A DNA stretch of 64,000 nucleotides from Candidatus Methanoperedens sp. (lineage in GTDB: Archaea; Halobacteriota; Methanosarcinia; Methanosarcinales; Methanoperedenaceae): NCBI GenBank assembly GCA_023249105.1, contig JAHFDG010000016.1:1-64000 (forward strand), written 5' to 3'. The position numbers and the translations under genes were made by a program. This document shows positions 9,135 through 16,102 of this stretch, piece by piece (positions within the stretch are counted from its first letter, which is position 1; each line of letters begins with the position of its first letter). The notes under the pieces were generated by a model that saw only the letters and a program-made list of their open reading frames with translations, was not told the origin of the DNA and did no database searches.

Positions 9135-9885
9135 ACCTCCCGACTATATAATCTTCAGTGCTCTTCTCCTTTGGTTTCTTAAATATCTGATCTGTTTCTC
9201 CAAACTCTATGAGCTTTCCATACAGAAAGAAAGCCGTATAATCGCTTACCCTTGCTGCCTGCTGCATATTATGCGTTACTATTACAATTGTATATTTTTC
9301 CTTCAGTTCTAACATTAAATCTTCTATCTTGCTTGTAGATATGGGATCTAAGGCTGAGCAGGGTTCATCAAACAGGATGATTTCAGGCTCAACCGCTAAT
9401 GCCCTTGCTATGCAGAGGCGCTGCTGCTGACCGCCCGATAAACTCACGCCCGATTTATTAAGGTCATTCTTAACTTCATCCCAGAGAGCAGCTTTTTTTA
9501 AGCTCTCCTCACTGATGGTATCAAGCGTCTTTTTATTCTTTATTCCGCTTAGTTTCAATCCAGCCACAACATTATCTCGTATGGACATTGTCGGAAATGG
9601 ATTGGGCTTCTGGAATACCATACCAATGCGCCTTCGTATATCCACCGGGTCGATATCACTATCGTAGATATCCGTGTCGTCAACCAGCACTTTCCCTGAG
9701 GCTTTTGCTTTAGGCACAACTTCATGCATTCTATTGAGGCATCGAATAAATGTGGATTTCCCGCATCCTGAAGGACCAATGATGGCTGTTATCATATTTT
9801 TCGCAATTCCAATATCGATGTTATGCAGTACCTGTTTGGCTCCAAACCATGCATTGAGATTTTCTACTGTGATCTTATTCTGCAT
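9127..9885 (-). CDS. pstB: Phosphate ABC transporter ATPase PstB
   Basis: A 252-aa ABC ATPase, close to the 250 aa usual for PstB. Walker [10 protein letters not shown] (about residues 37-45), Q-loop VFQKPNPFP typical of PstB, signature LSGGQQQR, Walker B IILFDEP and the switch His in IVTHNMQQA are all intact. It energises the PstCA permease at the cytoplasmic face. Confidence 0.96.
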   Translation of the reverse strand: MQNKITVENLNAWFGAKQVLHNIDIGIAKNMITAIIGPSGCGKSTFIRCLNRMHEVVPKAKASGKVLVDDTDIYDSDIDPVDIRRRIGMVFQKPNPFPTMSIRDNVVAGLKLSGIKNKKTLDTISEESLKKAALWDEVKNDLNKSGVSLSGGQQQRLCIARALAVEPEIILFDEPCSALDPISTSKIEDLMLELKEKYTIVIVTHNMQQAARVSDYTAFFLYGKLIEFGETDQIFKKPKEKSTEDYIVGRFG

Positions 9886-9899
9886 TTATACTCCTTATA

Positions 9900-10736
9900 T
9901 TATACTCCATATTTTCTTCTAGTTACGAACCTCACTCCAATATTCAATATGAGAATCAAAATGATCAGGACAAGAGCTCCTGCCCACGCTTTAGCATGCC
10001 AGTCAGGGAAGGGTGTTATTGCATATGTATAAATTTGTACTGGCATGGTAGATATTGGTTTATCTAAACCGTTAGCCCAGAACATGTTGCCAAAAGAAGT
10101 AAACAAAAGAGGTGCGGTCTCACCTGATATCCTTGCAATAGAAAGTAAAGCGCCTGTTATTATGCCGCTTCTTGCGGTGCCAAGAACGATGTATAATGTT
10201 GTCTTCCACTTCGGTATCCCAAGCGCCAGGGAAGCTTCTTTAATTGAACCGGGAACAAGCCTGAGGGATTCCTCAGTAGTTCTTGTAACAATTGGTATCA
10301 TCAAAACCGACAGCGCCACCCCGCCTGCTATGGCAGAAAAACTTCCGAAATACAGGACTATGAAAGTATAACCGAACATCCCTGCCACTATTGAGGGTGT
10401 GCCAGTGAGTACATCAGCAACAAAACTTACAAAACGTCCAAATTTGTTCTGTCCATATTCGCAAAGATATACACCAGCGAGGATGCCCACAGGAAGCCCG
10501 ATTAAGCAGGCAATCCCCACGACTATGAAGGTCCCCTGGATAGCATTCCCAAGTCCACCTCCGGCTTCACCAACAGGTTTGGGGATCTGTGTAAGAAAAT
10601 CTATATTAACCGCTGATATCCCATTGATGGTTACCGTGTAAAGGATGCTCAGCAAAGGGATTATGGCAATTGCAACGCAGGCAGCTGTAAGGATTGACAT
10701 AACCCTGTCTATTATTTTTCTTTTATTCCATATCAC
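9900..10736 (-). CDS. pstA: Phosphate ABC transporter permease PstA
   Basis: A 278-aa membrane protein with six predicted segments and the ABC permease EAA-like loop (EASLALGIPKWKTTLYIVLGTARSG). The start GIYLCEYG-type region and the end NPF-like TYAITPFPDWH fit PstA. It overlaps pstC by 4 bp (ATGA) and precedes pstB by 14 bp. Confidence 0.95.
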   Translation of the reverse strand: MIWNKRKIIDRVMSILTAACVAIAIIPLLSILYTVTINGISAVNIDFLTQIPKPVGEAGGGLGNAIQGTFIVVGIACLIGLPVGILAGVYLCEYGQNKFGRFVSFVADVLTGTPSIVAGMFGYTFIVLYFGSFSAIAGGVALSVLMIPIVTRTTEESLRLVPGSIKEASLALGIPKWKTTLYIVLGTARSGIITGALLSIARISGETAPLLFTSFGNMFWANGLDKPISTMPVQIYTYAITPFPDWHAKAWAGALVLIILILILNIGVRFVTRRKYGV

Positions 10737-11686
10737 GTCACCCCACCACCTTCAACTTTAAGCAGTTTCCACACTAAAATCCTGGCTGCAATATTGATTA
10801 TGAAAGATATCACGAGGAGCAAAAACCCGATCTCAATAAGAGATGAAATGTAAAGCTTTGAGGTGGCTTCTGTGAACTCATTTGCAATAACCGAGGCCAT
10901 TGTGTATGATGGTGAGAAAAGCGATGCCGAGATCCTGGGACTGTTCCCGATGACCATGGTCACTGCCATTGTTTCCCCGATGGCGCGCCCAAAGCCAAGG
11001 ATTACAGCCCCGAATATCCCTGACCTGGCATAGGGAAGAACTGCAATCCGTGTGGTCTCCCATCCTGTAGCGCCGAGAGCAAGGGCTGCTTCCCTCTGAT
11101 GTGTGGGCACTGTCATGATGACTTCCCTGGATATCGATGAGGTTATAGGGATTATCATAATAGCGAGTATCACGCCGCCGGTGAGCATGGACAGACCGTA
11201 CATTGGACCCTGGAAGAGCGGCAGGAAACCAAGGTAAGTCGAAAGCGGCGGCGCAAGATAGTCGCGGATGAAAGGGGCGAGAATGAATATGCCCCAGAGC
11301 CCGATAATGACACTTGGAACTGCCGCCAGCAATTCTATGATGAAAGAGAGGGGTGTCCTCAGCTTTTCCGGGGCGAGTTCTGAGAGAAATATCGCTATCC
11401 CGAGGCTGAAGGGGACAGCTATAAGCAGGGCAAGGAATGACGAAACAATAGTACCGAAAATGAAAGGAAGAGCGCCGAATACCTCATTCACGGGATTCCA
11501 TGTTGATGTGGTCAGGAAACCCAAACCAAAAGTATTCCTTGAAAGTTGAGACTCTATAAAAAGCTCCCTGAACAATAAAAATGCAAGGACTATTACGCCC
11601 AGGGCAAATAAGCCGACTAAAGCTTCAAAAATAAAATCGCCGGAGAGTTTACTCCGGCCGAAAATGGAATATTTTATCTTATTCAT
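10733..11686 (-). CDS. pstC: Phosphate ABC transporter permease PstC
   Basis: A 317-aa permease with about six membrane segments; the cytoplasmic loop REAALALGATGWETTRIAVLPYARSG is the ABC-coupling helix, and RAIGETMAVTMVIGNSP is the conserved PstC segment. It forms the channel with PstA. Five bases separate it from the pstS stop. Confidence 0.95.
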   Translation of the reverse strand: MNKIKYSIFGRSKLSGDFIFEALVGLFALGVIVLAFLLFRELFIESQLSRNTFGLGFLTTSTWNPVNEVFGALPFIFGTIVSSFLALLIAVPFSLGIAIFLSELAPEKLRTPLSFIIELLAAVPSVIIGLWGIFILAPFIRDYLAPPLSTYLGFLPLFQGPMYGLSMLTGGVILAIMIIPITSSISREVIMTVPTHQREAALALGATGWETTRIAVLPYARSGIFGAVILGFGRAIGETMAVTMVIGNSPRISASLFSPSYTMASVIANEFTEATSKLYISSLIEIGFLLLVISFIINIAARILVWKLLKVEGGGVT

Positions 11687-11691
11687 CCCTT

Positions 11692-12813
11692 CTATCCCTG
11701 AATGAATGGTTGTCCATTGTAGTTCATAAGTTTTATGGTTCTTTCATTCAGGCTAACTACCTCGTCTGGAAGTGGCACGTATAACAGGTCAGAGGAATAT
11801 TTCTGACCATCGTGTACTGCCCACCAGATGAATTCTGCGAGCATTTTACCTTTTGTCTGATCTACTTGATTTTTGTAGACAAGAAGATAGGTGAAACTGC
11901 TTATGGGATACGAATTATCTCCCTGAGCATCAACAATACTCACAGATGCCCAGCTCACATCACCAGCAGGCAATATCGACACTGCGCCAGCAGCAGCGTT
12001 TGCAGTTGTTTCAAGTGTGGGCTCTATGAACTTTCCTGCTTTATTCTTGATATATGCGTATGAGATGTTCTGGAGTTTAGCATAAGCCAGCTCGATATAA
12101 CCTATAGAATAAGGGTTCTGGTTTAGGAGACCTGCAACACCTTCATTGCCTTTCCCGCCAAGACCTACCGGCCAGTTAACTGATTTACCCTTTCCCACCT
12201 TTGATTTCCAGTCAGAACTGACCGCAGAAAGATAATCCGAGAAGACGAAGGTTGTGCCGCTACCGTCGCTCCTGTGTGCCACTATAATGTCTTTTGCAGG
12301 GAACTGGATGCCAGGATTTAGCGAAACAATCTTTGGGTCATTCCATTTTGTGATTTTCCCGAGGAAAATATCAGCGATCACATCGCCGCTTAGCTTTACT
12401 CCCTTCTGTATGCCAGGAAGATTATACGCCACAACCACGGCGCCTATAGATTCTGGTATTTGCAGGATTCCGGAGACATTTGCATATTCCTGCTCTGTAA
12501 GAGGCGCGTCACTTGCGCCAAAATCTACCGTTCTTGCTGTTATCTGCTTTATACCAGCACCGCTTCCAACGCTCTGGTAATTAATCTGGATGTTTGTTTT
12601 TATTTTGTTATATTCCGAACTCCATTTTGATATAAGGGGATATGGGAATGTTGCTCCTGCGCCGTTTAATGTTACGGTTTCCGGGGCTTTTGTGGGCTGC
12701 ACGGTTGCTGTCGGTTGTACTGTAGGCTGTACTTCGGAAGGCTGCTTGCTTACGCATCCGGCTAACAGCACGCCTGCCAGAATCAGAATTAGTATTATCT
12801 TTAATCGATTCAT
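11692..12813 (-). CDS. pstS: Phosphate-binding lipoprotein PstS
   Basis: The 373-aa binding protein of the Pst system. The N-terminus is a lipoprotein signal with lipobox LAGC (Cys20), followed by a Thr/Pro/Gln-rich linker. The mature protein starts TLNGAGATFPYPL, the classical PstS phosphate-binding start, and HRSDGSGTTFVFSDYL supplies more ligands. The N-terminal Cys would anchor it outside the membrane. The gene follows pho element 1 and heads the operon. Confidence 0.96.
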   Translation of the reverse strand: MNRLKIILILILAGVLLAGCVSKQPSEVQPTVQPTATVQPTKAPETVTLNGAGATFPYPLISKWSSEYNKIKTNIQINYQSVGSGAGIKQITARTVDFGASDAPLTEQEYANVSGILQIPESIGAVVVAYNLPGIQKGVKLSGDVIADIFLGKITKWNDPKIVSLNPGIQFPAKDIIVAHRSDGSGTTFVFSDYLSAVSSDWKSKVGKGKSVNWPVGLGGKGNEGVAGLLNQNPYSIGYIELAYAKLQNISYAYIKNKAGKFIEPTLETTANAAAGAVSILPAGDVSWASVSIVDAQGDNSYPISSFTYLLVYKNQVDQTKGKMLAEFIWWAVHDGQKYSSDLLYVPLPDEVVSLNERTIKLMNYNGQPFIQG

Positions 12814-13015
12814 TTTGTTTCATCACCAGCAGGAATTTTAGCACCAGATAATATATAGTTTCCCCCAAGAATCTATAGAGACTATAGAAAATCAGTAAAA
12901 ATTTTAAAAATTCAGAACTTTTTTCCTCTGCCTCATGAAATTCTCTTTCTGCTGTGAGAATTTCATTAATCCTCTTTGCTTTCTCTGGCTCGATGTAAAC
13001 AACTCTTGCTTTCAT
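12608..13015 (-). CDS. Doubtful 135-aa ORF overlapping the pstS start
   Basis: The ATG at 13015 lies 7 nt behind the TIM-barrel gene stop, with a GGGGG ribosome site. The first 40 residues (MKARVVYIEPEKAKRINEIL then a charged helix) look protein-like. The frame then runs through pho element 1 and 206 bp of pstS in another frame, where the sequence looks accidental. The real product may be short, or the gene may be a remnant whose 3' end was replaced by the pstS promoter. No family is recognised. Confidence 0.3.
   Translation of the reverse strand: MKARVVYIEPEKAKRINEILTAEREFHEAEEKSSEFLKFLLIFYSLYRFLGETIYYLVLKFLLVMKQNESIKDNTNSDSGRRAVSRMRKQAAFRSTAYSTTDSNRAAHKSPGNRNIKRRRSNIPISPYIKMEFGI
12850..12897 (-). 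promoter_or_regulatory. Pho element 1 (pstS promoter)
   Basis: First of three 48-bp elements with the same anatomy. Read towards pstS: ACTGAT box, A/T-rich middle with TATAGATT, TTGG and purines, and a TATATATT box 37 nt from the start codon. On the plus strand AATCTATA (12870) and ATCAGTA (12891) lie exactly 21 nt apart, as in elements 2 and 3. It is probably the BRE/TATA promoter with an upstream operator. Confidence 0.75.
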
Positions 13016-13022
13016 TTTCCCC

Positions 13023-13910
13023 CTAAACGCATACCACAGCAGGCCTAACGTCACAGGTTATTATGGGAGACATTAAACCAGCTTTCAAATTGCGAAATTC
13101 TCTTATTTGTACAAGGCTTTTGATGATATCCTCTCTTGATGAGTGTTTAATTTCAAGAATCAGGTTCCTTGCATTAGTTTTTAAAATGTTTTTAAATACT
13201 CCCTTGAAGTTTATTTTTCCATGCCCTATAGGAAGGTGGCGGTCTCCAAACATTGCTTCTTCAGACTCCAGAATGCCAAAGTTATCATGAAGATGCATTT
13301 GATGTATGTAGTTACCTAATTCAAAATAATCTTCCAGAGATATCCCATAAGCATTGGAGGCAATAAATGCATGACCAATGTCCAGATTTATCTTTAAATT
13401 CTCAGAACCCACCATTTCAATTATATGAAAAATTTCCCGGGGGAATACACCAATTTTATTTCCTCCATCCCTGTCAAAAAGGTTCTCTAAGAGCAGGATG
13501 ACACCGTATTCTTCGGCGAGAGCACATAGGCGAATTAAATTAAGTATATTCAAGTTAAGACACTTTCTTTCGCCATTCTGACTACCTGGATGAACAACTA
13601 TGTATCCTGTTTCTATTTCTGCGGCAATCTTGAGGACTTTTTCCATAACAGTGAAATTTTTTCCATTGTTAGTTGAAAAATCTATCTTTATTCCCTCAAT
13701 TCTGGAATCAATGTGCGGGGCATGGATAGTAAATTCAGTGCCAAAAGATGAGGCAAGATATGTAGCTTTTGATAATAATTCTTTCTCTTTTTGTTCATCT
13801 AAAAAATCCACCCTGTCAAGACCAAGCTCAATAACTTCCACTTCCTGAGCATCGATTTCTCCTCCAAATTCTTTTATCCGGGGAGAGTTTATGCCTATTT
13901 TTGTTTTCAT
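13023..13910 (-). CDS. Sugar phosphate isomerase/AP endonuclease-like TIM-barrel protein
   Basis: A 295-aa protein of the xylose isomerase-like TIM-barrel superfamily (AP endonuclease 2 fold). Metal-site segments in order: FTIHAPHID, VVHPGSQ, ILLLENLF, NLDIGHAF, HQMHLHDN, PIGHGKINF and LILEIKHS. Whether it acts on a sugar phosphate or on DNA cannot be told. It has its own pho element 23 nt upstream, so it probably belongs to the phosphate regulon. It may use phosphorylated organics or repair DNA under starvation, but that is inference. The C-terminal 25 residues look unlike the family. Confidence 0.75.
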   Translation of the reverse strand: MKTKIGINSPRIKEFGGEIDAQEVEVIELGLDRVDFLDEQKEKELLSKATYLASSFGTEFTIHAPHIDSRIEGIKIDFSTNNGKNFTVMEKVLKIAAEIETGYIVVHPGSQNGERKCLNLNILNLIRLCALAEEYGVILLLENLFDRDGGNKIGVFPREIFHIIEMVGSENLKINLDIGHAFIASNAYGISLEDYFELGNYIHQMHLHDNFGILESEEAMFGDRHLPIGHGKINFKGVFKNILKTNARNLILEIKHSSREDIIKSLVQIREFRNLKAGLMSPIITCDVRPAVVCV

Positions 13911-13932
13911 ATAATGAAGTTGTACGTTAGAT

Positions 13933-13980
13933 ATTATATATTTTCTCCAAATAATCTATATATGCTAAAGAAAATCAGTA
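13933..13980 (-). promoter_or_regulatory. Pho element 2 (TIM-barrel gene promoter)
   Basis: Same layout as element 1. AATCTATA (13953) and ATCAGTA (13974) are 21 nt apart; the TATATATT box (about 13935-13942) lies 23-30 nt from the ATG at 13910, so the transcript is probably leaderless or nearly so. Confidence 0.72.
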
Positions 13981-14031
13981 TAAATATGAATTGAGTAAAT
14001 TCATCTCACAGGCAAAGAAATAAAATCGCAC

Positions 14032-14439
14032 CTAAACCTTCTCCGGCGAGTACCTGACAGCCAGCACCCTTATCACTCCAAGTACAAACAGCAGTGCTGA
14101 GAGGGCGAAAATTGTTTCAAATCCAAATGATCTGGAATAAAGCCCGACCGTGATCTCACGCATAGCTATTAAAATCGTGACATCGGTTATGTCGGTGAGC
14201 TTTATTCTTTCGTGTTTGGAATAGTCCGCAAAGGTCTTGAAGAACTCTATCACAATAAAAAGCGTGAGAACGTTAGTAACTATTTTGTTAAAACCGCCCT
14301 CAAGTGAATCTATCGCCACAGAGCGAAGATCTAATAAAATCCGCAGCATACCTGCAATAAGGGTCAACAGCAATACATACAGGATGATTGTAACAATGGA
14401 GTCGGTAACTTTTTTGAAAAATTTTGTGTGATCTATCAC
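14032..14439 (-). CDS. psiE: PsiE-family phosphate-starvation-inducible membrane protein
   Basis: A 135-aa membrane protein with four predicted helices, matching PsiE: an N-terminal helix after a short basic start, VIEFFKTFADYSKHERIKLTDITDVTILIAMREI in the middle (the conserved core), and a final helix. The role of PsiE is unknown, but its induction by phosphate starvation in E. coli fits this locus. The start is GTG at 14439, overlapping the stop of the 25-aa ORF (GTGA). Confidence 0.85.
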   Translation of the reverse strand: MIDHTKFFKKVTDSIVTIILYVLLLTLIAGMLRILLDLRSVAIDSLEGGFNKIVTNVLTLFIVIEFFKTFADYSKHERIKLTDITDVTILIAMREITVGLYSRSFGFETIFALSALLFVLGVIRVLAVRYSPEKV

Positions 14440-14513
14440 TTAACCACCATCCAGAGTGCAAATATGAGAAGAAGTAGTATCAGTAAAAATTCTATTTTGT
14501 TAAGGTTTTGCAT
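14436..14513 (-). CDS. 25-aa hydrophobic microprotein coupled to psiE
   Basis: The peptide starts MQNLNKIEFLLILLLLIFAL and continues with WMVVK: essentially one membrane helix with a basic tail. Its stop overlaps the psiE GTG (GTGA), and its ATG lies inside the last codons of the 86-aa ORF. The coupling on both sides argues that it is translated. A role as a PsiE partner is a guess. Confidence 0.5.
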   Translation of the reverse strand: MQNLNKIEFLLILLLLIFALWMVVK

Positions 14514-14760
14514 TCTCTTTATCTGTCCCGTTCAGTTCATTTATTCTTCCAGCCTGCACTTTGGAGATCAACGCCTGCAAGTCTTTGTTCAAAAGAGCTG
14601 GCTGCATTTGCTTTTCATCGATAGGAATATCTTGCATGCTTTTTTCAACCGAAATTAGTATTTTAAGTCTGCCCCTGCGCATGAAGAATAAACCTTCGGT
14701 GGCGCTACTGTAATCCCTGAACTCTGTATCTTCTTTTTCTGCATGTACCATTTTAATCAC
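14500..14760 (-). CDS. 86-aa unknown protein in the psiE operon
   Basis: No family is recognised. It has an acidic start, a basic centre FFMRRGRLKILISVE and a helical C-terminus. The start is either GTG at 14760 or ATG at 14751 (MVHAEKED), and neither has a strong ribosome site. It lies between a 42-aa and a 25-aa ORF and upstream of psiE, all downstream of pho element 3. Confidence 0.5.
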   Translation of the reverse strand: MIKMVHAEKEDTEFRDYSSATEGLFFMRRGRLKILISVEKSMQDIPIDEKQMQPALLNKDLQALISKVQAGRINELNGTDKENAKP

Positions 14761-14825
14761 TTGAAGTTCAGAAAAAAAAAATCCATTTGTAAGCTCTGCA
14801 TTTTAATTCGCTCCATCGCTATGTC

Positions 14826-14954
14826 TCACTTGGCTGCAAATCCGCCGCGCAGGAACAGATAAAGCTCCTGGTCTTCTTTTCCCAGTTCCTCAAATTCCTC
14901 TTTGAATGTGTTATGCTGCACACCGCCCGTTCTTCCAAGTTTGTTTTCTTTCAT
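14826..14954 (-). CDS. 42-aa microprotein, first gene after pho element 3
   Basis: Frame: MKENKLGRTGGVQHN at the start, an acidic helix TFKEEFEELGKEDQELY, then LFLRGGFAAK. ATG at 14954 lies 31 nt from pho element 3, the same spacing as pstS and the TIM-barrel gene, so it is most likely the first cistron of the psiE operon. No homologue is recognised. Confidence 0.5.
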   Translation of the reverse strand: MKENKLGRTGGVQHNTFKEEFEELGKEDQELYLFLRGGFAAK

Positions 14955-14984
14955 TCTATCACAAATAGATATTCATCCCATAAA

Positions 14985-15032
14985 AGTATATATTTTGTCC
15001 CAAGAATCTATATATAGTATAAAATATCAGTA
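14985..15032. promoter_or_regulatory. Pho element 3, divergent promoter
   Basis: Third copy: AATCTATA (15005) and ATCAGTA (15026) are again 21 nt apart. Leftwards, a TATATATT box (about 14987-14994) serves the 42-aa/psiE operon. Rightwards, CTATATATAG (15008-15017) could be the TATA box of the AbrB-PhoU gene, which starts 17 nt beyond the element. The regulator would thus share a control site with its targets. Confidence 0.72.
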
Positions 15033-15048
15033 TATTAAGGAGATAAAT

Positions 15049-16062
15049 ATGGAAACACGAAAAGTCTATGTAAGCGGCGGTTCGACCTATGTGCTCTCGC
15101 TTCCAAAGAAATGGGTCAAGAAAGCTAACCTGAAAGCTGGGGACTCACTGGTTGTAACTGAGCAGGGCAGTTCATTACTGATTGAGACCAGTGTAATTGA
15201 AAAAGAGTCGCAGGTAAAGGAGATTAAAATCTCACAAGTAACATCGAGCGATGCTCTTGAGCGCATAATAATCGCCTTCTATCTTGTTGGTTATGATACA
15301 ATCAAGATAAAACTGGACAGGAAAGACCATCTACCTTACAGAAAGAGCATACGAAAGGTTATGGACTACCTGATAGGCGTTGAGATAGTCGAGGATACCA
15401 ACGACTCGATGACTCTTGAGATAATGGTGGACTACAAACGCATGATGACCATGCAGATACTCCAGAGGATGTACTCCATCAACAGGTCGATGCTTCTTGA
15501 CTTAGGCAAAGCTTTGAAAACTACTGATATCGGGCTTGCAAAAGATGTAATCGTGAGGGAGAGGGAAATAGACAGGCTTTATTTTCTGGTTGTCAGGCAG
15601 CTCAAGAGCGCTGTGGAATACCAGCAGATTGCGGAAAAGCTGGGAATAGAAAACCAGAGGGATTGTCTCGGTTACAGGATTGCAGTCAAAGTGCTTGAGC
15701 GTATTGCAGACCACATTGAGAACATAGCAAAAAGTTATATTCAATTAATGGAGATACAAAAGGATGCGCAGCTTGAGGCTTTTATAAAACTTAACAACAG
15801 CATAGTCCTGACCTTCGAAAAGTCGGTTCACGCATTGTTTACAAGAAATCATGCAACTGCTGAGACAATTTTCCAGGAATTGAAGGAGATTAAAAAGTCC
15901 CACTCCGATATTTCAAATGAATTACTCCAGCCCAAAAATATCCAATCTGCTATCTTGCAAAAAACAATGCTGGACAGTTTCGAGAGAATAGCAAGTTACA
16001 GCGGGGATATTGCTGAGATAGCTATTAATATGTCTGCCGGCTCATTGACTTTTGATAAATAA
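15049..16062 (+). CDS. AbrB-PhoU fusion, probable phosphate-regulon regulator
   Basis: A 337-aa protein. Residues 1-45 form a SpoVT/AbrB swapped-hairpin DNA-binding domain (RKVYVSGGSTYVLSLPKKW, LKAGDSLVV); the rest is PhoU-like, with helices such as DLGKALKTTDIGLAKDVIVREREIDRLYFLV and ERIADHIENIAK. This archaeal architecture is commonly taken as a phosphate regulator. The frame is open from 14902, but ATG at 15049 has AAGGAG at optimal spacing and begins exactly at the AbrB domain. It is divergent from the psiE operon across pho element 3 and is the natural candidate to bind all three elements. Confidence 0.88.
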   Translation: METRKVYVSGGSTYVLSLPKKWVKKANLKAGDSLVVTEQGSSLLIETSVIEKESQVKEIKISQVTSSDALERIIIAFYLVGYDTIKIKLDRKDHLPYRKSIRKVMDYLIGVEIVEDTNDSMTLEIMVDYKRMMTMQILQRMYSINRSMLLDLGKALKTTDIGLAKDVIVREREIDRLYFLVVRQLKSAVEYQQIAEKLGIENQRDCLGYRIAVKVLERIADHIENIAKSYIQLMEIQKDAQLEAFIKLNNSIVLTFEKSVHALFTRNHATAETIFQELKEIKKSHSDISNELLQPKNIQSAILQKTMLDSFERIASYSGDIAEIAINMSAGSLTFDK

Positions 16063-16102
16063 TTATAAAAAATAGTTTTTTAAAAATTACTGTTGCAATG
16101 AC

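Noticed and set aside
14902-15048. 49-residue N-terminal extension of the AbrB-PhoU protein
   Set aside because: It would read through pho element 3 and has no ribosome site; ATG at 15049 has AAGGAG and starts at the AbrB domain.
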